A stretch of DNA of 64,000 nt, taken from contig WTGB01000165.1 in the NCBI GenBank assembly GCA_011523735.1, positions 62,001 to 126,000 on the forward strand, read 5' to 3'. The translations under genes were made by a program, and so were the position numbers. Under the pieces are notes generated by a model. That model was not told the origin of the DNA and ran no database searches. It saw only the letters and a list, made by a program, of their open reading frames with translations. Shown in pieces: positions 28,381 through 37,298 of this stretch (position 1 is its first letter; each line of letters begins with the position of its first letter). Origin of the DNA: Chloroflexota bacterium (lineage in GTDB: Bacteria > Chloroflexota > Anaerolineae > Aggregatilineales > Phototrophicaceae).

Positions 28381-29715
28381 GTGGCAGTTGTACGCAGGCG
28401 ATCTTCCTTGCCCCAGGCTCCGAGTTTCACCCGTGCCGATGTGGAAGCGCTCAGCGGCGAAATCCAGGAGCCGAACTGGCTTCTTGAACGGCGTTTAGAG
28501 GCTTGGGATCGCTATCTGCAGACGCCAATGCCTTACATGGAAGAAGAGTGGCGTCGGACGGACTATCGGCACATTCGCTGGCAGGAGGCGGACCGCTTGA
28601 TCCCTGCCAACGGCGCGACAGCTGCGGTCGTGCCCAGCAAGAACCTGGAACCTTTGACCGGCGATGAGCAGGGTGGATTGCTTGTATTTGTCGACGGCAA
28701 AGTAGTGCAATTGGAACTGGCGAACAGCCTCGCCCAAAAGGGAGTCATTTTCACGGATCTGCGTAGCGCCGTGCGCGACCATCAAGACCTCTTGAAAGCT
28801 CATCTGATGACACGCGCTGTGACGCCCGCTGACGGCAAATTCGCTGCCTTGCATGCCGCACTTTGGAATCATGGCGTCTTTGTCTACGTGCCGCGGGACA
28901 CCGTCGCCGAACTTCCGCTCCATGTCGTTTGTTACAACACGTCTGCCGGCGCTGCCTTGGGTCACGTCCTCGTCCTGCTGGAAGACAACGCCCAGGCGAC
29001 TATGCAGGTGGAATACGCCTCTCGCCGCAGCGATGAGCAGTCAGCTTATATTGGCGCGACTGAGCTTATCGTCGGCGCCGGGAGCAATTTGCGTTACGTC
29101 TCGCTGCAAGACTGGAACCGCGAGACATTCGAGTTCAGTCATCAGCGGGGAGTCGTCGGCCGAGACGCGCAATTGGATTGGGTCAATGGCGTGATGGGCA
29201 GTCGCCTGACCAAAGCCTTCATTGAAGTTGATGCCGTAGGAGCTGGCGCCAATGCGCGCGTCAGTGGTTTCTTCTTCGCCGATCGCGATCAATTCTTCGA
29301 CCTCGATACGCAGCAGAACCACAACGCGCCCCTGACCAATACCGATCTCCTGTTCAAAGGCGCGGCACGCGATAATGCGCGCACCTTGTGGCAAGGCATG
29401 ATCAAGTCTCTGCCACAAATGCAGCGGATTGACGGCTACCAGGTCTGCCGCAATCTTATGCTCAGCGACAAGGCGCGCATGGACAGTATCCCCGGGCTGG
29501 AAATCGAAGCGGATGATGTCGCCTGTTCGCACGCGGCGACCTTCGGCACCCTCGAGGAAGAACCGATCTACTATCTGATGAGCCGTGGCATCACGCGGCC
29601 TCAAGCGCAACTGATGATCATTGAAGGTTTCTTCGACGAATTGCTGCAGCGTGTGCCCTTTGAGCGAGTGCGCCAGCGACTTATGAACGAGATCGAAGCG
29701 AAGATTATTGGCTGA
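28381..29715 (+). CDS. sufD: Fe-S cluster assembly protein SufD
   Basis: The 444-aa protein is a SufB paralog with the shared core ('VYVPRDTVAELPLHVVCYN', 'GVVGRDAQLDWVNGVMGSRL') and a C-terminal 'VACSHAATFGTLEEEPIYYL', where SufD has its His. The GTG start has AAGGAG seven bases upstream. A 156-base gap separates it from sufB; a 23-codon ORF in that gap ends just before sufD and is probably incidental. Confidence 0.95.
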   Translation: MAVVRRRSSLPQAPSFTRADVEALSGEIQEPNWLLERRLEAWDRYLQTPMPYMEEEWRRTDYRHIRWQEADRLIPANGATAAVVPSKNLEPLTGDEQGGLLVFVDGKVVQLELANSLAQKGVIFTDLRSAVRDHQDLLKAHLMTRAVTPADGKFAALHAALWNHGVFVYVPRDTVAELPLHVVCYNTSAGAALGHVLVLLEDNAQATMQVEYASRRSDEQSAYIGATELIVGAGSNLRYVSLQDWNRETFEFSHQRGVVGRDAQLDWVNGVMGSRLTKAFIEVDAVGAGANARVSGFFFADRDQFFDLDTQQNHNAPLTNTDLLFKGAARDNARTLWQGMIKSLPQMQRIDGYQVCRNLMLSDKARMDSIPGLEIEADDVACSHAATFGTLEEEPIYYLMSRGITRPQAQLMIIEGFFDELLQRVPFERVRQRLMNEIEAKIIG

Positions 29716-29733
29716 ACCGGCGTTTAGCTCCGA

Positions 29734-29763
29734 TTGCGACCCTCGCCCAATCAATGCTAGAAT
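29734..29763 (+). promoter_or_regulatory. Candidate internal promoter before sufU
   Basis: TTGCGA, an 18-base spacer and TAGAAT with an extended -10 TG (TGCTAGAAT) lie in the 106-base gap between sufD and sufU. sufU and the Rieske gene may therefore be expressed apart from sufCBD. Confidence 0.5.
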
Positions 29764-29821
29764 GCAAAGCGCATCGGATGGTGCGCCTTTTCGTTCTCAT
29801 GGCTCAAAAATAGAGTAATCT

Positions 29822-30226
29822 ATGCAAGACATGTTTCGCGAACTCATTTTGGACCATGCGCGGAATCAACGAAATTGGGGCTTGCTTGAGCCGAATGATT
29901 TCGACCACGAAGAATCTAATCCACTTTGCGGTGATCGCTTGCGGCTGACGCTGCGTTTGAACGAGGATGGTACAATCGCCGGAGTGGGTTGGGATGGTGA
30001 GGGTTGCGCTATCTGTCAGGCATCGGCATCAATGTTTGGTGAAGAACTGCTTGGCATGTCGCTTGAAGATGCACGGCAGATCAATAAGCAGCAACTGCTG
30101 GACAGCATCGGCTTGCAGCTAAGTATCAATCGCGTCAAATGCGCGTTGCTTCCCTTGAAAGTATTGGTGGTCGGCGCTTATGGCCAAGCCGGTAGCGAGT
30201 ATTGGGCATTGCTCGAAGAGGGCTGA
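29822..30226 (+). CDS. sufU: SufU/IscU-like Fe-S scaffold or sulfur-transfer protein
   Basis: The 134-aa protein has the three conserved cysteines in family contexts: 'NPLCGDRLRL', 'EGCAICQASASM' and 'RVKCALLPLKVL'. SufU in Gram-positive-type systems is a zinc protein that accepts sulfur from SufS. No sufS precedes it here, although sufS-sufU pairing is the rule. It ends seven bases before the Rieske gene. Confidence 0.93.
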   Translation: MQDMFRELILDHARNQRNWGLLEPNDFDHEESNPLCGDRLRLTLRLNEDGTIAGVGWDGEGCAICQASASMFGEELLGMSLEDARQINKQQLLDSIGLQLSINRVKCALLPLKVLVVGAYGQAGSEYWALLEEG

Positions 30227-30233
30227 GACGACG

Positions 30234-30560
30234 ATGGCGGACTGGGTGACACTTTGCGCCAACCAGGAGTTGCCTCCCGGGCAGCGCGAAGTCTTTGGCA
30301 TCAATGGTCGCTGGATCGCGGTATTCAATATCGACGGTGCGGTATATGCGATCGAAGACTTATGTACTCATGACGGGAACGTGCTTGCTTTCGACCAATA
30401 CGATCAGCCAAGCAAGCTGATCGGTTGCGAGGTCGAATGCCCCCGGCATGGCGCGCGCTTCGATATACGTAACGGCAAAGTGACCCGCCGCCCCGCCGAA
30501 GTCGATGTCCCCTGGTTTGAAGCGCGTATTAAAGATGGCAATGTGCAGGTTCTTATATAG
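30234..30560 (+). CDS. Rieske 2Fe-2S ferredoxin-like protein
   Basis: This is a 108-aa soluble protein from ATG 30234; the ORF-track start at 30180 overlaps sufU and adds a non-conserved extension. Cluster ligands are in 'DLCTHDGNVL' (C-x-H) and 'VECPRHGARFDI' (C-x2-H). It resembles the small electron-transfer ferredoxins of the NirD/BphF type that often end suf operons. The electron partner is unknown. Confidence 0.93.
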   Translation: MADWVTLCANQELPPGQREVFGINGRWIAVFNIDGAVYAIEDLCTHDGNVLAFDQYDQPSKLIGCEVECPRHGARFDIRNGKVTRRPAEVDVPWFEARIKDGNVQVLI

Positions 30561-30582
30561 CTAGGAGCTAAGTCAAAGTCGT

Positions 30583-31338
30583 ATGCGATATCCGACTATG
30601 CGAGAGGCGATGGAATCCGGCGAGACCTTGGTTTTTGGGCATCGTGGAGCGATGGCCTCTGCGCCCATGAATACGTTGGCGTCGTTTCAGTTGGCATACA
30701 AGCAAGGCGCCGCCGGCATTGAACTCGATGTGCATTTATCTAAAGACGGACATCTCATCGTACTGCACGATTTCACCATCGACGCTACAACCGATGGGCA
30801 AGGCGCCGCCGCCGACTTCACACTTGCGGAGTTGAAACGACTGGACGCGGGCAGTTGGTTCTCGCCCGCTTTTGTTGGTGAACAGATTCCCACGCTTGAC
30901 GAAGTTTTCGAATTGGTGGGGCGCAAGCTCTTGATTAACATCGAAATCAAGTCCCGCTCTACCGAGAGTGAAGCGATAAATCACGCCGTCGCCGACAGTA
31001 TCAGAAGCCACCAGATGACTGATCGCGCGATCGTTTCATCCTTCGATTCGCGGCTGTTGCAACGATTTATAGAGATATGCCCAGAAGTGATGATCGGCTA
31101 TTTGCACTCGCCTAGTGGTGCGGCGGACTTGATGGATGGCTTAGCGCATGAAGCGCGGCACCCCTGGCACGAACTGATCGACGATGCCTACATGTCTTGG
31201 GCAAAGGGTAGCGGCTATTTCGTCAATGCCTGGACAGTAAACGATACGCAGCGCGCCTGCGCCTTGAAGCGCTTGGGTGTCAATGGCCTGATCACTGACA
31301 GCCCCGCTCACATCATTGACGCTTTGGAATCATGCTGA
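30583..31338 (+). CDS. Glycerophosphodiester phosphodiesterase
   Basis: The 251-aa GDPD-family enzyme hydrolyses glycerophosphodiesters to glycerol-3-phosphate and alcohols. Family motifs are 'FGHRGAMASAPMNTLASF', 'GIELDVHLSKDGHLIVLHD' and 'LLINIEIKS', with a C-terminal 'VNAWTVNDTQRACALKRLGV'. There is no signal peptide, so it is cytoplasmic. It overlaps the next gene by seven bases and follows the Rieske gene by 22. Confidence 0.94.
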   Translation: MRYPTMREAMESGETLVFGHRGAMASAPMNTLASFQLAYKQGAAGIELDVHLSKDGHLIVLHDFTIDATTDGQGAAADFTLAELKRLDAGSWFSPAFVGEQIPTLDEVFELVGRKLLINIEIKSRSTESEAINHAVADSIRSHQMTDRAIVSSFDSRLLQRFIEICPEVMIGYLHSPSGAADLMDGLAHEARHPWHELIDDAYMSWAKGSGYFVNAWTVNDTQRACALKRLGVNGLITDSPAHIIDALESC

Positions 31339-32027
31339 AAAGCTTTTGGCGCCTCTGTTTCCGGCTGCTCTACAACGAGTTGGCATTCACGTACGATATC
31401 ATCAGCCGACTTATTTCGCTTGGCCACTGGGGCAGTTGGCAACGCTGTGTATTACCTTATTTGCCAGCGCCGAACACGGGTGTGATCCTGGAATTGGCTC
31501 ACGGAACGGGAGATTTACAGATTGATTTGCTGCGGGAAGGCTACAAGACGGTCGCGCTTGATCTCTCACCTTACATGGGACAATTGGCGCAACGAAAACT
31601 CCGACATGCCAATCTGAACGCCTATCTCGTTCGAGGTGATGCCCTGCGCTTGCCGTATCGATCAAACGCCATTGCCGCGGCCGTTTGCACCTTCCCAACA
31701 CCATTCATCTTCTGTCAGCATGTCCTGGATGAACTGGCGCGCGTATTGCAGCCATCAGGGCGAATTGTTGTTGTGCTCGTGGGGCAGCTACGGGGCCGGG
31801 GTCTATGCCGACAGCTTATTCGTCAACTGTATCGACTGAGTGGCCAGCGGGACGCATTGCTAAGTGAAAGCGCCGTCTTTGAGCTATTCTCCACATCACA
31901 TTTTCATGTCAAGAATCATGTCGTAACTATTGGCAGTACTGCCGCTCAAGTCGCAGTGCTCACAGCTGTCCCTAGGCTCAACTTGCCTCAGCCGGATGTC
32001 AGCCTAGATTTTGCGCACTTATCATGA
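31332..32027 (+). CDS. Class I SAM-dependent methyltransferase
   Basis: The 231-aa protein has the SAM motif I 'GVILELAHGTGDLQIDLL' (about 50-67), motif II 'VALDLSPYMGQLAQ', and 'LVRGDALRLPYRSNAIAAAV' as motif III/IV. The ubiE-like 'ELARVLQPSGRIVVVLVG' follows. The substrate is unknown; the amphipathic N-terminus and proximity to GDPD could hint at a lipid or quinone substrate. Translation overlaps GDPD. Confidence 0.88.
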   Translation: MLKSFWRLCFRLLYNELAFTYDIISRLISLGHWGSWQRCVLPYLPAPNTGVILELAHGTGDLQIDLLREGYKTVALDLSPYMGQLAQRKLRHANLNAYLVRGDALRLPYRSNAIAAAVCTFPTPFIFCQHVLDELARVLQPSGRIVVVLVGQLRGRGLCRQLIRQLYRLSGQRDALLSESAVFELFSTSHFHVKNHVVTIGSTAAQVAVLTAVPRLNLPQPDVSLDFAHLS

Positions 32028-32047
32028 TACACTGCTCGCTTGAATAT

Positions 32048-32123
32048 GGTGGACGTAGCTCAATGGCAGAGCACCTGATTGTGGTTCAGGCGGTTGAGGG
32101 TTCGAGCCCCTTCGTCCACCCCA
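32048..32123 (+). tRNA. tRNA-His (anticodon GTG), CCA encoded
   Basis: The acceptor arms GTGGACG and CGTCCAC pair, with the extra G-1 opposite C73 that identifies tRNA-His. The anticodon stem CCTGA/TCAGG encloses TTGTGGT, giving GTG. The D-loop (AGCTCAATGGCAGAGC) and T-arm (GGTTCGAGCCC) are regular. CCA follows in the DNA. Confidence 0.97.
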
Positions 32124-32299
32124 ATACGCTGTAGACTGCGAAACCCGTGACAAGCGATTGTTCTGTTTTACACCCTCTCCTTCTCTTTCTTGATAAACCA
32201 CGTTGCTCGTAAAAGCACTAGACTCATTAATTTGCGTGAGCAGGGAATACCGACTCACTGACGACGAGCGGCTGTTTGATTCGTCTCGTAGATCAATGA

Positions 32300-33445
32300 T
32301 CAAGTGTGTGACCGGAGCAAAGTGCTGCGTCGCCTCTTGCGGCGGCGCAAACCCATTATTGTTCCAGCAAGCGATTCGGCTGCTGTCGCTGGTGGCGGAA
32401 AATAATCGGGTTCTTCAAACCGGCTCACAGCCCGTTCCGCAACTTCTACTGATGCCTCGCCTGGTCTCTGCGTATCCCGGTAAGGCGCCGGAGCCCCGCT
32501 TGCGCGGTTCCTCGCTTCACTAGGTTTCTGCAAGCCAAATATCTCAAATACGCTGAGGTCTGCCGTGTCACGGGATTCTCTAAGTGGCGGCAGCGGTCGC
32601 TCAGGCAGTGAATCGGTGGCTATTTCGCTGTCGTCGGGAGGCGCCGGCGTGGCGGGCTCCGGTCCCGGCAAGGATGACTCCGCGAACAGCGCCTCCACCT
32701 CTACCGGCTTCGTGTCATGCAACAATACTTCTGGCTCAGCTTCGCTCTCCAATTGAAAGCCTGGCGCGAGCACGACCGGATTCGGTTTGGTATCTGTGTC
32801 AACCACCGCTTGAAGTGGCTCCTCTGCAGCTTCAAAGTCGTAGAGAGCCGGCTGTTTGTCAGTATCTGCATCAACATCGCTAGTTGCCAATTCTTCAAGC
32901 GCCGGATCATGAAAAGAGGAGGGATGACGCGGCTTATATGACGATCGTTCACCCACATCGGGCGCTCCTCGGACGCTGGCTTTGGCTTCATGAGTGGAGA
33001 TGCCGCCCGACTCTTGCAAAATAAGTTGATGCAGATTGCGCAGGCTTGCTTGAATCCGATTCGTCGTGCCTCGCTTTATACGCATAGCGTTACGCAATCC
33101 ACCCAACACGCCCTTGAGTTCGTATTGAAAGGTCCAGCGAACCAAGGTTCCGTCGGTCACTTCATGTAAGCGGATCCGACCTTGGTTCTCGCCGAAACGC
33201 GTCCCGTCCTTCACGCTGTATTCATATCCAAGCGTGTCGTACCAGGCGCTTACCTCGACAACCATATCGCTGTTATTATCCGAAGAGGCCCGCCATCGCG
33301 TCCCCCTGCCTTCCCGCTGCGTGGAAAGAAACGAGACCGAACTGATATCTTCTTGCCATTGGGGCAGGGCAGCGATGTCACCCAGAAAACGCCAGATAAA
33401 CTCCGGCGAGGCGGGAATGAGGATTTCGAGATCAATGACGTTCAT
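32300..33445 (-). CDS. SRPBCC (START-like) protein with long disordered tail
   Basis: In this 381-aa protein, residues 1-145 form a polyketide-cyclase/SRPBCC ligand-binding domain ('VIDLEILIPASPEFIWRFLG', 'VRWTFQYELKGVLGGLRNAM'). The remaining roughly 230 residues are acidic, proline-rich and low in hydrophobics, so probably disordered. They end in a basic tail 'GLRRRKRRRSTLLRSHT'. The ligand is unknown. No membrane segment is visible. The long tail is unusual for the family. Confidence 0.8.
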   Translation of the reverse strand: MNVIDLEILIPASPEFIWRFLGDIAALPQWQEDISSVSFLSTQREGRGTRWRASSDNNSDMVVEVSAWYDTLGYEYSVKDGTRFGENQGRIRLHEVTDGTLVRWTFQYELKGVLGGLRNAMRIKRGTTNRIQASLRNLHQLILQESGGISTHEAKASVRGAPDVGERSSYKPRHPSSFHDPALEELATSDVDADTDKQPALYDFEAAEEPLQAVVDTDTKPNPVVLAPGFQLESEAEPEVLLHDTKPVEVEALFAESSLPGPEPATPAPPDDSEIATDSLPERPLPPLRESRDTADLSVFEIFGLQKPSEARNRASGAPAPYRDTQRPGEASVEVAERAVSRFEEPDYFPPPATAAESLAGTIMGLRRRKRRRSTLLRSHT

Positions 33446-33483
33446 GGTTTATGCCGCAGAGGCGTGACTGGAATTGTGCTTTA

Positions 33484-33492
33484 TGCTACACT
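33484..33492 (+). promoter_or_regulatory. Extended -10 (TGCTACACT) for the small membrane protein cluster
   Basis: The same extended -10 as in the suf promoter lies 42 bases before the ATG at 33534. No good -35 is seen, as is common with extended -10 promoters. Confidence 0.45.
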
Positions 33493-33533
33493 GACTTAAG
33501 ATTTTACCACTGGAAAACTGAACCGCAACCACG

Positions 33534-33812
33534 ATGCCGAACCCCATATTTGTCTTCGCCTTTGTAATCGCCACGATGTATGGCTTGGGTTTCCATGTGA
33601 TTATGAGTGGCGGCGCGCGCCGCATGGTGCTCTTCATTGTCACTAGCTGGCTCGGCTTCCTGCTTGGGCAGTACATCGGCGGACACATGGACATCCCGAT
33701 CCTCAAAATCGGCGTCATACACCTGTTGCCTGCCTCCGCCGGCGCTATAGCCCTTTTGATCTTCGCTCACGTTCTAACATCGGAACCAAACACTCCAGTT
33801 TCGCGGCGATAA
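33534..33812 (+). CDS. Small membrane protein, function unknown
   Basis: The 92-aa protein has about three hydrophobic segments ('FVFAFVIATMYGLGFHVIM', 'MVLFIVTSWLGFLLGQYIG', 'LLPASAGAIALLIFAHVL'). I recognise no family. It is first in a run of three genes for small membrane proteins: three bases separate it from the second, and the third overlaps. Confidence 0.75.
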   Translation: MPNPIFVFAFVIATMYGLGFHVIMSGGARRMVLFIVTSWLGFLLGQYIGGHMDIPILKIGVIHLLPASAGAIALLIFAHVLTSEPNTPVSRR

Positions 33813-33815
33813 ATC

Positions 33816-34328
33816 ATGACCGAAGCTGAGGCGGACATCAGTACCGCGGCGCCCACTAACATTCCCACCTCTGGTGGCCACAAGATAACGCGGCTCATCA
33901 AGGTCACATCCATTATCGGTATCTTGCTCATCTTGCTTCTTTTGGTCGCTGCCCTCGTCGCAGCGCTGACCGCCGCCGATACCTGGGCGCCGTTCGTCCA
34001 GATATTCCGTGATGTATTCCTCCTGCTTCTGCTCTTAGAATCTGTTCTGGTCATTGCTGCTTTGACAATTCTGCTCTTGCAAGCGGCTGGGTTCCTGATC
34101 ATGCTGCGATCAGAAGTCAAGCCTATCCTGGATAACGCGCGGGAAACGACACGCCTGAGCAAAGCAACCGCCCAGTTCGTCAACAATAATGCTCTCGATC
34201 CCTTGATTCAGATCAAAAGCTTCCTGGCCGGATTGCTGGCCTTCTTGCGCGAGCTGATTCGCCTCCGGGCTGTAGTTGTGGCTGATGAGGCAGATGCTGA
34301 TGAAACGCATGAGATCAAAGCGGTTTGA
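33816..34328 (+). CDS. Membrane protein with two helices and a helical tail, function unknown
   Basis: The 170-aa protein has two strongly hydrophobic segments (about 28-52 and 62-90, with poly-Leu runs). An amphipathic helical tail follows ('VKPILDNARETTRLSKATAQ'), resembling the DUF948-type or chemotaxis-like coiled tails of small envelope proteins. The last 20 bases overlap the next gene. No enzymatic motif is present. Confidence 0.75.
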   Translation: MTEAEADISTAAPTNIPTSGGHKITRLIKVTSIIGILLILLLLVAALVAALTAADTWAPFVQIFRDVFLLLLLLESVLVIAALTILLLQAAGFLIMLRSEVKPILDNARETTRLSKATAQFVNNNALDPLIQIKSFLAGLLAFLRELIRLRAVVVADEADADETHEIKAV

Positions 34329-34533
34329 CCTGGACGAAAATGCGACTTTCGCCGGCATATTGCTAGGGCTATTGCTTGGCGCCGTTTACGCGGTGCTGCA
34401 TATCAAGCAGAGCGGACCCGCGCGGCGTCAGGACTTGATGCAGTTTGGCGCTGCTACCGCTGAACTTGAAATGCAGGCGAGCATCACAGAGGCGAAAGCA
34501 AAGGCGAAGTCGCGACTTGAGCGTGACGACTAA
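34309..34533 (+). CDS. YtxH-like small membrane protein
   Basis: This is a 74-aa protein from the ATG at 34309; the ORF-track start at 34276 is a TTG deep in the upstream gene. One membrane helix ('FAGILLGLLLGAVYAVLHI') is followed by a charged helix ('EAKAKAKSRLE'), the YtxH/GvpP-like plan. It overlaps the preceding gene by 20 bases and meets the stop of the convergent nnr gene. Confidence 0.65.
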   Translation: MRSKRFDLDENATFAGILLGLLLGAVYAVLHIKQSGPARRQDLMQFGAATAELEMQASITEAKAKAKSRLERDD

Positions 34534-36152
34534 ACGCTTTCGATCTGCTCGAATGCCCTGCCCAATGCTGCGAGCACATCGCCAGCGATGACGCTCCGGC
34601 TGCTCCCCACCTTGCCTGCCGCCATCGTCCCAGCCAAGCCCTGAACATAGGCGCCTAGCCGCGCGCTGTCATATGCACTTAGCCCCTGTGCCCGCAAGCC
34701 CGCAATCAGTCCAGCCAGAATATCTCCCGTGCCGGCCGTGCCCAACGCATCGGTTTTGAAGGGGATGACGCTCGCTTCACCCTCCGGACTGGCGATGATG
34801 GTATGCGCGCCCTTGAGCGCGACCACCATATTCCATCGCGCTGCATACTGCCTTGCAACGCACCAGCGTTCGCCGTTAATCTCCGCCGTGGACAGCCCGC
34901 TTAAGCGAGACATCTCTCCACTATGTGGCGTGATAATCGTGTCGGGCGGCAATGACTTCCACCATTCTGGCTCCTGACTCAGCGCGTTCAAGGCATCAGC
35001 ATCCAGGACCAGCGGCGGCGCATCAGCATTCGCAACCCGCTTGACAAAAGCGACTGTACTTTCATGCAAGCCCAGTCCACAGCCAATGAGCAAAGCATCA
35101 TATGTCTGCGCGGCGGCAACGAGTGTTTCGGCCGCCTGCTCATTGATAGCGCCACTATCCGCACTCAATGGGAGCCAGGTTGGCTCGCGCAATCCGCTGG
35201 ACACGATGCTGATGAGCTCTCGCGACGTGCCAATCGTGACCAGTCCAACGCCAGAACGACACGCGGACTCCCCAGCCAGGGCGACAGCGCCAATATAGTT
35301 GGGCGAGCCCGCAACAAGCATGACCTTCCCGAAACTTCCTTTGTGGCCATCGAGTGGCCTTGGCGGGAGAAGCGAACCGGCAAGCCGGCTGTCAACAACG
35401 GTTGTTGAGACCTGTTGCAACTCAGGCAAAGTAGATGGAAGGCCAATCGGCAAAACCACGAGGTCGCCGACTTTGCCCGCCGCTGGGAAAGTTAATAATC
35501 CCGGTTTTGCCGCAATGAAACTGATCGTCGTATCTGCGGCGATTGTATATGGATCGGCTTTGCCGCTGTCACAATCAACACCGCTGGGGCAGTCAATAGC
35601 CAGAATGAACGGTCGTCGCTTATCTCGGCTTACTATACCGCCGACATGTTCGATCTCACCATCTCTGCTATACGGTCGATCCTGACTGAGGCAGCGCATT
35701 ACTCGTTTCAGCACAGTGGATGCGCGATCCCGCAATGGCAGCCGCAGCCCGATGCCGAACAGCGAATCAACGATGACAACCGCCTCGCGGATCCATTTCT
35801 CAAGTATCCTGCCCTGTTTATCGTCAGCAGCAAATACAATGGCGATCCCGGCATCTTGCGCGGCCTTGAAAACTTTGTCGTCTTCGCCTCGCGTCTCAGG
35901 CAAGTAAAGGCGAATGTCAGCGGTCGTTCTGCGCGCCAGGTCAAGCGCCATGACTAAGCCGTCCCCGCCGTTATTTCCTTTGCCTACTAAGAACATAATG
36001 ACTGGCGACTCATTTATCGCGATTCGGGTTTGCAAATAGGTACTTGCCGCCTGACCCGCGTTAAGCATCATTTGCTCATAGCTGATCCCTGATCGGTCGG
36101 CCGCCGTTTCGATCGCTCGTATCTCCTCCACGCTTGCTACTTTGATCGTCAT
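34530..36152 (-). CDS. nnr: Bifunctional NAD(P)H-hydrate epimerase / ADP-dependent dehydratase
   Basis: This 540-aa metabolite-repair enzyme restores hydrated NAD(P)H. The N-terminal YjeF epimerase domain (about 1-230) shows 'VMFLVGKGNNGGDGLVMALD'-type sequence. The C-terminal ribokinase-like dehydratase (about 245-535) shows 'GHKGSFGKVMLVAGSPNY', 'DTIITPHSGEMSRL' and 'LGTAGTGDILAGLIAGLRAQ'. The true start is ATG 36152 (MTIKVASVEEIRAIE); the ORF track adds 21 codons into the upstream hairpin. Confidence 0.95.
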   Translation of the reverse strand: MTIKVASVEEIRAIETAADRSGISYEQMMLNAGQAASTYLQTRIAINESPVIMFLVGKGNNGGDGLVMALDLARRTTADIRLYLPETRGEDDKVFKAAQDAGIAIVFAADDKQGRILEKWIREAVVIVDSLFGIGLRLPLRDRASTVLKRVMRCLSQDRPYSRDGEIEHVGGIVSRDKRRPFILAIDCPSGVDCDSGKADPYTIAADTTISFIAAKPGLLTFPAAGKVGDLVVLPIGLPSTLPELQQVSTTVVDSRLAGSLLPPRPLDGHKGSFGKVMLVAGSPNYIGAVALAGESACRSGVGLVTIGTSRELISIVSSGLREPTWLPLSADSGAINEQAAETLVAAAQTYDALLIGCGLGLHESTVAFVKRVANADAPPLVLDADALNALSQEPEWWKSLPPDTIITPHSGEMSRLSGLSTAEINGERWCVARQYAARWNMVVALKGAHTIIASPEGEASVIPFKTDALGTAGTGDILAGLIAGLRAQGLSAYDSARLGAYVQGLAGTMAAGKVGSSRSVIAGDVLAALGRAFEQIESV

Positions 36153-36170
36153 GAGGCATCGTCCTTGATT

Positions 36171-36210
36171 CGCAAAATAAAGAGGCGTGTATCTCAATGA
36201 TACACGCCTC
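36171..36210 (-). terminator. Terminator of the polyprenyl synthase gene
   Basis: A perfect 12-bp stem (GAGGCGTGTATC / GATACACGCCTC) with a 5-base loop lies 26 bases after the polyprenyl synthase stop. On the minus strand it is followed by TTTATTTT. Confidence 0.88.
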
Positions 36211-36235
36211 GCCAACTCTAACCTATGTTCGTTGC

Positions 36236-37180
36236 TCAGGTCTCTCGTTCAATGACCATCAGCGCAAGCTCTTCCAATGCTGACTTCGCGGACGATTCCG
36301 GCAACTCTCTCAGCTTCGCGATCGCGCTGTTCACAAGCAGCGTCGCCTGCGCGCGCGCTTTGTCAATAGTATCCCCCTCCATCATCTTGCGCTTTATCGC
36401 CTCCACCGGGTCAATAACTTGTGCGTTGCCGTTTCCATTGGGAGCAAGCGCAACGGCGACACCCCGTCCCTGACGGACGTCAATGCCGCTTGTCTTGCCC
36501 AAGCTCTCTTCATCCGCCACGATATCGAGGATATCATCGATGATCTGGAACGCCAGCCCGACATTGTATCCAAACTCGGCAAGCGCGTTGATTTTGCCCT
36601 GATCGGCCTTCGCCAATTTTGCGCCAATCACTGCAGCGGCTCTGAAAAGGGAAGCGGTCTTCAGCGCGATGATGTCCATGTAGACTTCGCGCGTAAAAGT
36701 ATTGTTCTTGACTGCGCTAGCTTGCAGCGTTTCACCTTCCACCAATGCAGTAGCGGCCCGCGCCAGATCGATATTGAGGTGCTGATACGGCGCCATTAAC
36801 TCGTAGACTGCGGTAAAGAGGAAGTCTCCCGTCAGAAGCGCAAACGTGCGCCCCCAGATCGCGTTCACCGATGGGCGGCCACGGCGAAGAATGCCATGAT
36901 CGTTGATATCATCGTGCACGACACTGGCCGTATGCATCAACTCGATCGCTGCAGCTGGCTTGGCCACATAGGTTACATCGCCTCCGCCAAGCGCGAGATA
37001 AGTCAGCAGCAAGAGCCGGGGTCGAATACGCTTGCCGCCAGCGCTCAGAATATGCCGGCTCGCATCCCGCAAGACCTCGACTTGGCTGTCGGTGACTTCT
37101 AGCATGGCGCGCTCAACGGCGACCAAACCTTCGTCCAGGTGGCTTGATAGTTTCGCCGGGCTTGTTACTATTCCCGTCAT
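36236..37180 (-). CDS. Polyprenyl diphosphate synthase (trans-isoprenyl synthase)
   Basis: The 314-aa enzyme elongates allylic diphosphates with isopentenyl diphosphate. The first aspartate motif is 'VVHDDINDHGILRRGRPSVN' and the second 'AFQIIDDILDIVADEESLGK'. 'SAGGKRIRPRLLLLTYLAL' is the N-terminal substrate loop. Residues just before the first DDxxD (LMHTASVVHDD) are small or polar, which suits a long-chain product such as a quinone tail; the exact chain length is not resolved. It is monocistronic by its own terminator. Confidence 0.94.
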   Translation of the reverse strand: MTGIVTSPAKLSSHLDEGLVAVERAMLEVTDSQVEVLRDASRHILSAGGKRIRPRLLLLTYLALGGGDVTYVAKPAAAIELMHTASVVHDDINDHGILRRGRPSVNAIWGRTFALLTGDFLFTAVYELMAPYQHLNIDLARAATALVEGETLQASAVKNNTFTREVYMDIIALKTASLFRAAAVIGAKLAKADQGKINALAEFGYNVGLAFQIIDDILDIVADEESLGKTSGIDVRQGRGVAVALAPNGNGNAQVIDPVEAIKRKMMEGDTIDKARAQATLLVNSAIAKLRELPESSAKSALEELALMVIERET

Positions 37181-37298
37181 GACAAACTCCAGAATTGCAA
37201 TTGTGAAGTTCAGAACTATCTAAATCTATTTTACATTATGAGCGACATTCGTCAACGGAATTCGATGCTGGTCTGGCATATCTTGGCTATCGCCCGAT

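Noticed and set aside
32022-32303. 93-aa minus-strand ORF containing 'GRRGSNPQPPEPQSGALPLS'
   Set aside because: This peptide is the antisense translation of the tRNA-His gene, a well-known false annotation. It has no ribosome site and overlaps the tRNA entirely.
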